Made by a program: the position numbers and the translations under genes
Source of the DNA: Geomonas oryzae
GTDB taxonomy: Bacteria > Desulfobacterota > Desulfuromonadia > Geobacterales > Geobacteraceae
Length of the DNA stretch: 64,000 bases
NCBI RefSeq assembly: GCF_004117875.1
Contig: NZ_RAHW01000004.1
Location: forward strand, 372,001 to 436,000
Direction of reading: 5' to 3'
Part shown: piece by piece, positions 16,123 to 24,053 of the stretch
How the letters are laid out: each line of letters opens with the position of its first letter
Numbering within the stretch: position 1 is the first letter of the stretch
The notes under the pieces: generated by a model
The model's database searches: none
What the model saw: the letters and a program-made list of their open reading frames with translations, nothing else
What the model was told of the DNA's origin: nothing

Positions 16123-16839
16123 TCCTCTTCTGCCGAGGCGTCGGGCGTGCGTTCAAGTTCCGCGATAACCTGGGCTGCCAACAGCAGCATCAACAAGACA
16201 AACTCTATCCTTAAAAGAGCCACCACCTTGATGGCGATGGACCCTTAGATGACGTTTGCATGGATCCCTCGCGTAGTACCAGATCAGGAACCGGTTGGTG
16301 ATCTTTCATAATGCGGTTGCAGTTATCCAGCCTATGAGTGCGTGGCGAAACCAGGCCCGCACCACTGGCATCACCAGATAAATTGAAGTGATCATGAGCG
16401 CCTCGCCAACTATCCAGTCGAAAAGAGAACGTTGCGACGCTTTATCCTGACCTTTTGATAAAAGATCACCGGCAAGGCGTTTTCGAGCATGGAAGAGGCT
16501 AGGGAACTAAAAAAGGAGCATGACGATTAAGCCGATGGTGGCGATTACCTTGCGGTGCCCAAGGAAATCACGCGCCTGCTCGGTCAGAGTGCCCGCTTAG
16601 CCTGAGCTCAACATTTCCAGGGATGATGACAGTGGGTGAATTTATTGGTGCTCTTCGATAAAGTGGGGCAGCAAGCTGGAAGCAAGGGCTGACTTGGGTA
16701 CAATCGATAGCAGCGTGTAATAGACGGCGGAACCGGATATCAGGAGCCTCTGGTTGCGCCTGAAACTGCCCAGTGCCCTCAGCAGGAAGCCGAAGCAACG
16801 GCCCACCACGTATATCGCTTGGCGTTTTTTGATGATCAT
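16123..16839 (-). pseudogene. Decayed YihY/BrkB-family membrane protein
   Basis: ATG 16839 opens a frame with L-G-S-F-R-R-N-Q-R-L-L-I-S-G-S-A-V-Y-Y and T-L-L-S-I-V-P, matching the intact yihY-type gene at 32333. After F-I-E-E-H the frame stops. Further pieces of the same protein can be followed in shifting frames (I-P-G-N-V-E-L; Y-L-V-M-P-V-V-R-A-W-F-R-H-A; A-A-Q-V-I-A-E-L-E-R) down to about 16123, with an internal deletion of about 60 codons. It is read convergently with ftsH. Confidence 0.8.
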
Positions 16840-16957
16840 ACGAGAAACATCCCAACGCCACGCATCGAAAGACGGTCACCTTGCGGGAAAGCAAAGCCGT
16901 CATTGATCGCTGAAAAGGTCGGTCGCCCCAACGGACCTTCTTGAGCGCTACAGCGCC

Positions 16958-17227
16958 GTGGTGCTTGAAGGACCATGTGCGGGCGAACTTGGCTACAACC
17001 TGTATGATTTTGAAGGGCAGGTGAGCGCCGCAATTGTTTCTTATGCCCCTGAGACGAGAAAATACGTGACTAGGTCTGGAAGAGTGTGCGTGCTGACTGG
17101 CAGATCTGGGAATGACCCCGATGGCGATTATGTGTGTGGAGCTTGGTGCAGAGTGACCGATGTAACTGCTGAGGTTCATGTCTCGGAAATGTACCAAGGC
17201 ATGGCCTCTGACGATAAGCAGTTCTAG
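16958..17227 (+). CDS. Possible unknown protein (89 aa)
   Basis: The open frame from GTG 16958 has protein-like composition (V-L-E-G-P-C-A-G-E-L-G-Y-N-L-Y-D-F-E-G-Q, Y-V-C-G-A-W-C-R-V-T-D-V) and ends E-M-Y-Q-G-M-A-S-D-D-K-Q-F. Protein-like sequence continues a few codons upstream of the GTG, so the true gene may be longer and truncated by the adjacent yihY relic. No ribosome site is obvious and no family is recognised. Confidence 0.35.
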   Translation: MVLEGPCAGELGYNLYDFEGQVSAAIVSYAPETRKYVTRSGRVCVLTGRSGNDPDGDYVCGAWCRVTDVTAEVHVSEMYQGMASDDKQF

Positions 17228-17652
17228 GTTGGTGGATTCCAGTCGAAAGGCTGGTGTTAATACCACCAAACAGGCAAAAGAGGTAAGGGATGGATAGTAT
17301 TTTGTGAACGGAAAAGTGCGACCACGCCAGTATTGTCTCGGCGCAACCTGCTTACATCGACCCTGCGATTTCGCTGAGAAAGGTCCACGGTCGGCGGGTT
17401 GCCAATTTTACCGGCACGCACCCAGTGCTCGCGGCCTTGATGAGAACCTTTCAGTAGGTGCCATTCCATTCGGACTTCAGTGCTACCCGCTGGTCTGCCT
17501 TCAGGAGCTCCTCCATGAGCATTACTCCGGTTAGCGCCAGTCCGAGGGCTGTCGTAACGATCAAGATGGTTAACACGTCAACCAGTGCACCATCCAACGT
17601 TCCCCTTTACAGTATTAAGACCACCAGACCGCATAGGTTCAAGATGGTTTGC
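17228..17652. other. No gene seen
   Basis: Short frames on both strands lack ribosome sites and protein-like composition. The region lies between the unknown 89-aa frame and the stop codon of the P-type ATPase. It may hold decayed sequence. Confidence 0.4.
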
Positions 17653-20352
17653 TTACGCCCCCGTGTGGGCAATTCTCCCGTACCCATTATGACGGATCAG
17701 CCAGCGCCGCAGTTCATCCTGAAGCAGAAGCCCCACGGCAAATGGCCAGGCAAGGAGAAGATCCCGGGGGCTCAGGTAGGCCGTGCCGAAGGCTGATTGC
17801 AAGGGAGGGAGTTCGATGATGGTGAGGGCAATGAGAATCGCCGAAACCACCCCTACGAGGTGCCACTTGTTGCTGAAGAGACCCTGCTGAAGAAGCGATT
17901 GACGTTGGGTGCGGGCCGCCATGGCATTGACCGCCTGGCATAGGACGACTGCGGCAAAGAAGGCCGCCACTGACCTGCCGTGTAACTGGTCTCCGGCGGG
18001 AAGGGGCATCCCCCAAGACCAGCCACCGTCATGAAGAACGGTAAAGTAGGCGTAAAAACCAGCGGCAGCCTCGATCACCCCGCTGACCAAGTACGAGCGA
18101 ACAAGGAGCTGTGGACCTACGAGCCTCTCGTTCCTCGAGCGCGGGGGGAGATGCATGATATCCCGTTCAGCTCGCTCCCGACCAAGGGCAATGGCGGGGA
18201 GCATATCTGTTGCCAGGTCGATGGAGAGGATCAGAGTTACGGTCAACGGCAAGGGGACTGCGAAAATGAGGAACGCTAAGTAAGGCATCACCTCCGGCAC
18301 CGCATGGGTCACCGTAAAACCTATCGACTTTTTCAGATTGTCGAAAATGGTCCGCCCTTCCCGGACTGCAGGCAGCAGTGTGGCAAAATTGTCGTCCAGC
18401 AGTACCATGTCGGCGGCCTCGCGGGCCACGTCGGTGCCGGAAAGCCCCATGGCGACTCCGATATCTGCCTGTTTGAGGGCCGGGGCGTCGTTCACCCCGT
18501 CACCGGTCACGGCAACCACCTCACCCCGGCGTTGCAGCGCCTGCACTATGCGGAGTTTTTGTTCCGGAGAGGTCCGGGCGAAAATCACCTCCGGCTGTTC
18601 CAGTTCCCAGTCAAGATGAGCCTCTGTTATAGTTCTCAGTTGTTCCCCGGTAATAACAGCCGGCACATCTGCCGTGACGATCCCTACCATCCTGCCGATT
18701 GCGACAGCCGTGGTCTGGTAATCTCCGGTCACCATGACGACCTTCACTCCTGCCGCCCTCAAAGCGGCTACTGCGTCAGGCACCTCGGGACGCGGCGGAT
18801 CGAAGAGCCCAGCAAGACCGATGAAGGTATAGCCATGCGCCGGAATGGACTCCGTTTCCCATACTGAGCGCTGCGGCAACTGGTGCCAGGCGAACAAAAG
18901 GACTCGCTCACCGCGCTTTGACATCTCCTCGTAAGCTGCAAGGTATGCCTTGCGATGGTCCTCACCAAAAGGCACGGGAACACCGTTGAGCAGAATCTTG
19001 TCGCACAAACCTATGGCCACGTCCGGCGCCCCTTTGAGACAGGCCACGGCTTCCCCGCCAACCAGATTTACCGTCACCATCATCTTGGTGGCCGAGGTGA
19101 AGGGCTCCTCGAGCAGCCGTGGCGAGGCCGCTTGAAAAGCGGCGACCGGGTGAAACCGGGATGAAAATTCCAGTAATGCAGTTTCGGTCGGGTCACCAAC
19201 AAAGGCCCCGTTCTCCGTGACACGGGCGTTATTGCAGAGCATCGCCACCATCAGAAATTTTTCCAGCTCCTCCTTTCCGAGGGTGGCGTCTGACTCGATG
19301 TGGTTGCACTCGTTCAGGAAAAGACGCTGTAGAGAAACCCTGTTGGTGGTCAATGTGCCTGTCTTGTCGGTGCAGACCACGGTGGTGCAGCCGAGGGTTT
19401 CGACGGAATCCAGGTTCCTTACCAGCGCCTTGTTTTCGCCCATGCGCCGGGCAGCGATGGAGAGACAGAGGGTGACGGTAGGGAGCAGCCCCTCTGGGAC
19501 GTTGGCCACGATGATACCGACAGCAAAGATGAGGTTGGCAAGCACCGGAGCATCGCGGAATAAAAGGCTCCCGAGAAAAACCGCTCCTCCCATCACTACG
19601 GCTATCAGCGAAATGATTCTGGTGAAGCGGGTTATTTCCAGACGGATCGGAATCTCGCGCCCCTTCAGGGTCTCAGTAAGCTCGGCTGTGCGGCCTATCT
19701 GAGTCGACATGCCTGTGGCGAAAATGATCCCGCGCCCTTCTCCTGCCAATACCTGTGTTCCGGAAAATGCGACATTGCGGGTTTCCAAAAGTCTTTTTTC
19801 CGTAGGGACGATGGTCCGCAATTGCGGTTCCGACTCTCCGGTTAGAGACGAGTTGTCCACCTTGAGCCCAGCAACATACACGAGACGGACGTCGGCTGGC
19901 ACCCGATCCCCCTCCGCCAACAGAATTAGATCCCCCCGAACCAGCACCGACGCTTGGATCTCATGCACCACGCCGTCCCGCACAACCCTGGCAAGTCGTG
20001 GGAGCATGTCACGGAAGCTAGACATGATCTCTTCAGCACGCCGCCCCTGCCAGTAGCTGAAGCTGCCGTTCAAAAGCACAACTCCCACCAGGACGATGGC
20101 GATAGCCATGTTTCCCTGGCCGGGGGTCAGAAACTCCGCCAGCAGGCATAGCCCGGCTCCGATCCAAAGGAGAATGGCAAACAGATTGGTCAACTGGCGC
20201 AGGAACTTGAGCAGTTCCGGTACTTGCCTACGCTGTACGAGGAGATTAGGCCCTTCACGGCCCAATCTCAGCAGTGCTTCCGCCGAGGATAAGCCCCGCT
20301 GCGGGTCACTGCGCAGCCGCCGGCAATATTCTTCAAGGGGGACCAAATGCAT
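17653..20352 (-). CDS. P2C-type (Na+/K+-ATPase alpha-like) cation-transporting ATPase
   Basis: 899 residues. A P-type pump with the actuator T-G-E-S (171-174), phosphorylation loop D-K-T-G-T-L-T (329-335), K-G-A-P nucleotide site and hinge T-G-D-G-V-N-D-A-P. The M4 segment V-G-I-I-V-A-N-V-P-E-G-L-L-P-T-V-T (278-294) is almost that of animal Na,K-ATPase alpha. So is K-K-S-I-x-[FY]-T-x-T-x-x-x-P-E in M5 and I-D-L-x-T-D-M-x-P-A-I in M6, keeping the M4 and M5 Glu and both M6 Asp cation ligands. The Asn next to the M5 Glu is Ala here. It lies 16 bases after ppsA on the same strand, so it forms an operon with it. Transported ions (Na+, K+, H+) cannot be fixed from sequence; Ca2+ pumps usually have other M4-M6 residues. 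Confidence 0.88.
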   Translation of the reverse strand: MHLVPLEEYCRRLRSDPQRGLSSAEALLRLGREGPNLLVQRRQVPELLKFLRQLTNLFAILLWIGAGLCLLAEFLTPGQGNMAIAIVLVGVVLLNGSFSYWQGRRAEEIMSSFRDMLPRLARVVRDGVVHEIQASVLVRGDLILLAEGDRVPADVRLVYVAGLKVDNSSLTGESEPQLRTIVPTEKRLLETRNVAFSGTQVLAGEGRGIIFATGMSTQIGRTAELTETLKGREIPIRLEITRFTRIISLIAVVMGGAVFLGSLLFRDAPVLANLIFAVGIIVANVPEGLLPTVTLCLSIAARRMGENKALVRNLDSVETLGCTTVVCTDKTGTLTTNRVSLQRLFLNECNHIESDATLGKEELEKFLMVAMLCNNARVTENGAFVGDPTETALLEFSSRFHPVAAFQAASPRLLEEPFTSATKMMVTVNLVGGEAVACLKGAPDVAIGLCDKILLNGVPVPFGEDHRKAYLAAYEEMSKRGERVLLFAWHQLPQRSVWETESIPAHGYTFIGLAGLFDPPRPEVPDAVAALRAAGVKVVMVTGDYQTTAVAIGRMVGIVTADVPAVITGEQLRTITEAHLDWELEQPEVIFARTSPEQKLRIVQALQRRGEVVAVTGDGVNDAPALKQADIGVAMGLSGTDVAREAADMVLLDDNFATLLPAVREGRTIFDNLKKSIGFTVTHAVPEVMPYLAFLIFAVPLPLTVTLILSIDLATDMLPAIALGRERAERDIMHLPPRSRNERLVGPQLLVRSYLVSGVIEAAAGFYAYFTVLHDGGWSWGMPLPAGDQLHGRSVAAFFAAVVLCQAVNAMAARTQRQSLLQQGLFSNKWHLVGVVSAILIALTIIELPPLQSAFGTAYLSPRDLLLAWPFAVGLLLQDELRRWLIRHNGYGRIAHTGA

Positions 20353-20368
20353 TGAGAATCCCTTAAGC

Positions 20369-22774
20369 TCACAACTGTTTTTCCATCTCCAGCACTCGCA
20401 GGGTGATCTTCAGAAGCGAATCGGGGGTAAGCGAGATGGAGTCGATCCCTTCCCGGACCAGAAACGCGGCGAATTCAGGGTAATCGCTCGGAGCCTGACC
20501 ACAGATGCCGCTGTGACGGGTATTTCTTCGTGCCCCGTCGATCACCTGGGATATGAGCCTCATGACGCCGGGGTCGCGCTCGTCGAAGATATGGGCCACC
20601 AGCGCGGAATCCCGGTCTATGCCAAGTGTGAGTTGAGTGAGGTCGTTGGAGCCGATTGAAAAGCCGTCGAAGAGTTTGCTGAACTCGTCGATCAGGATGA
20701 CATTGTTGGGTATCTCGCACATAACGTAGACTTCAAGGCCGCTTTCGCCCCGGTTCAGCCCGTTTCGTGCCATCTCGGCGAGGACCCGTTCCCCTTCGCC
20801 CACGGTCCGACAAAACGGCACCATGGGGATGACGTTGTCCAGCCCCATCTCCTCCCTTACCCGCTTCACGGCCCGGCATTCGAGGGCGAATCCCTCCCGG
20901 TACCGCTCGTCATAATAGCGTGAGGCACCGCGAAACCCGATCATCGGGTTTTCTTCCTGCGGCTCGAAGGCCCTGCCGCCAATCAGCTTGGCATATTCGT
21001 TGGTCTTGAAGTCACTGAGACGCACCACCACCGGCTTGGGATAGAAGGCTGCGGCGATGGTGGCAATCCCTTCGGACAGCTGGGTCACGAAATAGCTTTC
21101 CTTGTCCGGATACCCGAAGGTCACGCGTTCGATCTCTCGCCGCTCTGCCTCGTCCGCCACCTGCTCGGGATGCACCAGCGCCATGGGATGGACCTTGATA
21201 TAGTTGTTGATGATGAACTCCATCCTGGCAAGCCCCACCCCGTCGTTAGGTAACTTGCTAAGGGAAAACGCTTCCTCGGGGTTCCCCAGGTTCATCATGA
21301 CCTTAGTCCGCGGCCGTTGCAGTTCCCTCAAGGCGACCTGCTCTACACGGAACGGGAGGATCCCATCGTAGACTTGGCCCATTTCGCCTCCCGCACAACA
21401 GACGGTGACCTTCCTGCCGGTGGCGATCCGTTCGGTAGCATCACCGGCCCCGACGATGGACGGTATCCCCAGCTCGCGGCTGACGATGGCCGCATGGCAG
21501 GTGCGACCTCCACGGTTGGTGACGATGGCCCCCGCCGTCTTCATCACCGGCTCCCAATCCGGGGTGGTGGTATCGGTGACCAGTACTTCCCCCGGCTTGA
21601 AGTCGGCGATCAGGTGCACGTCCTTGATGACATGGGCTTGACCGGCGGCGATTTTTTCGCCGACACTGGTCCCGGAGACCAGAACCGGACCTTCCCCCTC
21701 CAGATGATAAATTTCCATGGAATCCAGCGTTTTTTGCGACTGGACCGTTTCCGGGCGAGCCTGGACGATGAAGAGCTCGCCAGTGATGCCGTCCTTGGCC
21801 CACTCCAAATCCATCGGCTGTTCCTGCCCCGCCCGCTGCGAGTAATGCGCCTCGATTTCCACAGCATGGCGGGCCAGTTCGAGGATCTCATCATCGCTGA
21901 GACAGAAGAGCCGCCGCTCGGCCTCCGACACCTCGACGTTGCGGGTGAGGACCTTGGAGGTGCCCGTGCCATAGATCATTTTGATGCTTTTCTCGCCGAG
22001 CTTTTTGCGGATTACCGGTCGGTGCCCCGTCCGCAGGGTCGGCTTAAACACGTAGAAGTCGTCCGGGTTCACCGCACCCTGAACAACGTTCTCTCCAAGG
22101 CCGTAGGCACCGCTGATGAGTACCACCTCGCGGAAGCCGGTTTCCGTGTCGAGGGTGAAGATGACTCCGCTTGCCGCCATATCCGAGCGGACCATCTTCA
22201 TCACCCCGACGGAGAGGGCGACCTTGAAGTGGTCGAACCCTTGGTCGATCCGATAGGAGATGGCCCGGTCGGTATAAAGAGAAGCGAAGCAGCGACGACA
22301 GGCATCCATGAGTTGGGCCGTGCCCCTTATGTTGAGGTAGGTCTCCTGCTGCCCAGCGAACGAGGCGGTCGGAAGGTCTTCGGCTGTAGCACTGCTACGA
22401 ACCGCCACATCTGTGTTCTCTCCATACTGCTGACAGATAGCGTGGTAGGCACTGGTTATCTGCTCGGCCAAGTCATGGGGGAGCGGCACCTGATAGATCA
22501 GCTCACGCAGCCGGTGTCCCCGGCGGGCAAAATCCTCGAGGTCGATCTTGTCGATGCCGGCGACGACTTGTTCCATCTCCTGCAGGATTGCGCCGGATTT
22601 CAGCAGGTAGCGGTAGGCATCGGCCGTGATGGCAAAGCCGTTGGGGACCCTCACTCCTTTGGGGGCAAGTTCGCGATACAGCTCACCCAGCGAGGCATTC
22701 TTTCCGCCGACCAAGGGAACATCCTTGATCGTGATCTCATCGAACCAGCGAATGTAGCGGGCCCCCTCTCTCAT
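20369..22774 (-). CDS. ppsA: Phosphoenolpyruvate synthase
   Basis: 801 residues, the expected length. It converts pyruvate, ATP and water to PEP, AMP and phosphate in the cytoplasm, feeding gluconeogenesis. There is an N-terminal pyruvate phosphate dikinase ATP-grasp domain beginning I-R-W-F-D-E-I-T-I-K-D-V-P-L-V-G-G-K-N-A-S-L-G-E, a swivelling His domain with G-G-R-T-C-H-A-A-I-V-S-R-E-L-G (phosphohistidine), and a C-terminal TIM barrel with G-S-N-D-L-T-Q-L-T-L-G-I-D-R-D and the catalytic Cys region C-G-Q-A-P-S-D-Y-P. It is complete. It precedes the P2C ATPase by 16 bases in one operon, an unusual partnership that hints the pump works when the cell switches to gluconeogenic or starvation metabolism. 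Confidence 0.95.
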   Translation of the reverse strand: MREGARYIRWFDEITIKDVPLVGGKNASLGELYRELAPKGVRVPNGFAITADAYRYLLKSGAILQEMEQVVAGIDKIDLEDFARRGHRLRELIYQVPLPHDLAEQITSAYHAICQQYGENTDVAVRSSATAEDLPTASFAGQQETYLNIRGTAQLMDACRRCFASLYTDRAISYRIDQGFDHFKVALSVGVMKMVRSDMAASGVIFTLDTETGFREVVLISGAYGLGENVVQGAVNPDDFYVFKPTLRTGHRPVIRKKLGEKSIKMIYGTGTSKVLTRNVEVSEAERRLFCLSDDEILELARHAVEIEAHYSQRAGQEQPMDLEWAKDGITGELFIVQARPETVQSQKTLDSMEIYHLEGEGPVLVSGTSVGEKIAAGQAHVIKDVHLIADFKPGEVLVTDTTTPDWEPVMKTAGAIVTNRGGRTCHAAIVSRELGIPSIVGAGDATERIATGRKVTVCCAGGEMGQVYDGILPFRVEQVALRELQRPRTKVMMNLGNPEEAFSLSKLPNDGVGLARMEFIINNYIKVHPMALVHPEQVADEAERREIERVTFGYPDKESYFVTQLSEGIATIAAAFYPKPVVVRLSDFKTNEYAKLIGGRAFEPQEENPMIGFRGASRYYDERYREGFALECRAVKRVREEMGLDNVIPMVPFCRTVGEGERVLAEMARNGLNRGESGLEVYVMCEIPNNVILIDEFSKLFDGFSIGSNDLTQLTLGIDRDSALVAHIFDERDPGVMRLISQVIDGARRNTRHSGICGQAPSDYPEFAAFLVREGIDSISLTPDSLLKITLRVLEMEKQL

Positions 22775-22913
22775 GGCGATTCCCTCCCTGTTTTTTACCT
22801 CCTCCCGCCAAAGGACCGACTATTCCTGCCGTACCACCAACGACCTGAGCGTGTCTAGCTCCAGAGTACTTGATGGTACATGTGCATTTTCATGTCGGTA
22901 TGCGGGTGCCATT

Positions 22914-23240
22914 TCACGACTCGAAGCCAATAAATGATATTCCCTTTTCGTCAGAAATTTCCCCCGATTTAAAAACTCTTTCCGGGAAGGTGGCCACCGA
23001 AATAATCTGCGGCCAAGGGATGACAAAATTAATCTTATAGTTTCTTGAAGGGCCGCCGTCTTTAGGAAAAACTGTCCAATTAGGGTTTTCAACCCACAAC
23101 CCGTAACTGTCGAAGTCCACAACTTTTGCATAGAAAAGTTTCGTATTCACTGCAGACTGAATAAGACTGCCGTTACTGGAAGCAAATTCTTCCCGGATAT
23201 TAAGCAAAACGGTTTTGCCGACATGTTTCTCAATCACCAT
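22914..23240 (-). CDS. Unknown small protein (108 aa)
   Basis: ATG 23240 is preceded by GAGGGAAAA on the minus strand. The product is beta-rich and soluble (V-L-L-N-I-R-E-E-F, L-F-Y-A-K-V-V-D-F-D-S-Y-G-L-W-V-E-N-P) with an S-V-A-T-F-P-E-R end. The pattern recalls small SH3-like or Hfq-like folds, but no family can be named. It lies upstream of ppsA on the same strand, 139 bases away, and may have its own promoter. Confidence 0.55.
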   Translation of the reverse strand: MVIEKHVGKTVLLNIREEFASSNGSLIQSAVNTKLFYAKVVDFDSYGLWVENPNWTVFPKDGGPSRNYKINFVIPWPQIISVATFPERVFKSGEISDEKGISFIGFES

Positions 23241-24053
23241 TTTTCCCTCCGTCGAATTTAAGCAGTCAGATTGCCAGTTGGTAGAGCCACTGTCTCTTCA
23301 TTCTGGTAGAGAAAACGCGAAGTCACCACACACAGCCACAGCCAAGGAGTCAGGTTTTTGGAAATTGTATCACGTATGTCAGGCTTAACGTTCACAAACA
23401 CCCCATCACTCTGTGGACAAGCTCATAAGGCGACTGGCCTCTCCCTGTGGCGAGTCGCGCTTTGTCTACGAGACAGATTCCTGCGGGTATGACCCGTATC
23501 GCCAACTGACTCGTCAAAGCTTTGGTCGTATGATGAAATTGCAGTACAGGACCGCACAGGGGCTGCCGACTCTGTAGCATGGGTTACGATGCACTGCTAA
23601 TGTATAGTGCTCTGCGGCCTTGTCAAATGCAGCCCCGAGCTCCAAACCGTACAACCATCTTGAATAACAATACAATCTCCATACACGCTATCCGCTAGCC
23701 AGATCTACAATCCTGCTACGCCCTCTCACTATTTCTTCCAAATCTTCGCCCGGCAGCATGTAGAGCAAACTAGAAGAGTTATAATCTGTCCAAGGCCCAC
23801 GGTTTGCCCATAGGCGCCAATAGTGATGCTGTTGCAGGGAGGTCAGTTGCCCCCTTCGACAAGGCTCAGGGCGAGCGGGTCTTGGGTTGAACGAGATTGA
23901 AAATCCCTTTGTGCTAAGCTTGTCGAGGCAATGAATGACCATTGATTGCGAGGCCACCAATTGTAGGCCCTCGGTAGATTCAACGCGTGAACCGGATCAC
24001 CTTATTCTGACATTTGGTCCGCTAATCACCCCGGACTCAGGGGAGAATTCAAC
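23241..24053. other. Long intergenic region upstream of mgtA
   Basis: No convincing gene. Around 23852-23930 there is a palindrome-forming pair, CTTCGACAAGGCTCAGGGCG and its opposite CTAAGCTTGTCGAGG, which matches the widespread TTCGACAAGCTCAGGGCGA interspersed repeat of proteobacteria (REP/MITE-like). The last 100 bases probably contain the mgtA promoter; no Mg2+ riboswitch fold is evident. Confidence 0.5.
23852..23930. repeat. REP/MITE-like palindromic repeat
   Basis: Left arm CTTCGACAAGGCTCAGGGCG and right arm CTAAGCTTGTCGAGG face each other. This sequence type recurs in many proteobacterial genomes as a small interspersed repeat. Confidence 0.5.

Noticed and set aside
21317-22858. 513-residue plus-strand frame opposite ppsA
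   Set aside because: Antisense shadow; ppsA has all family motifs on the minus strand.
23941-24053. Possible Mg2+-sensing leader (M-box or similar) before mgtA
   Set aside because: No recognisable conserved helices or terminator alternative; only a short, unstructured leader is seen.
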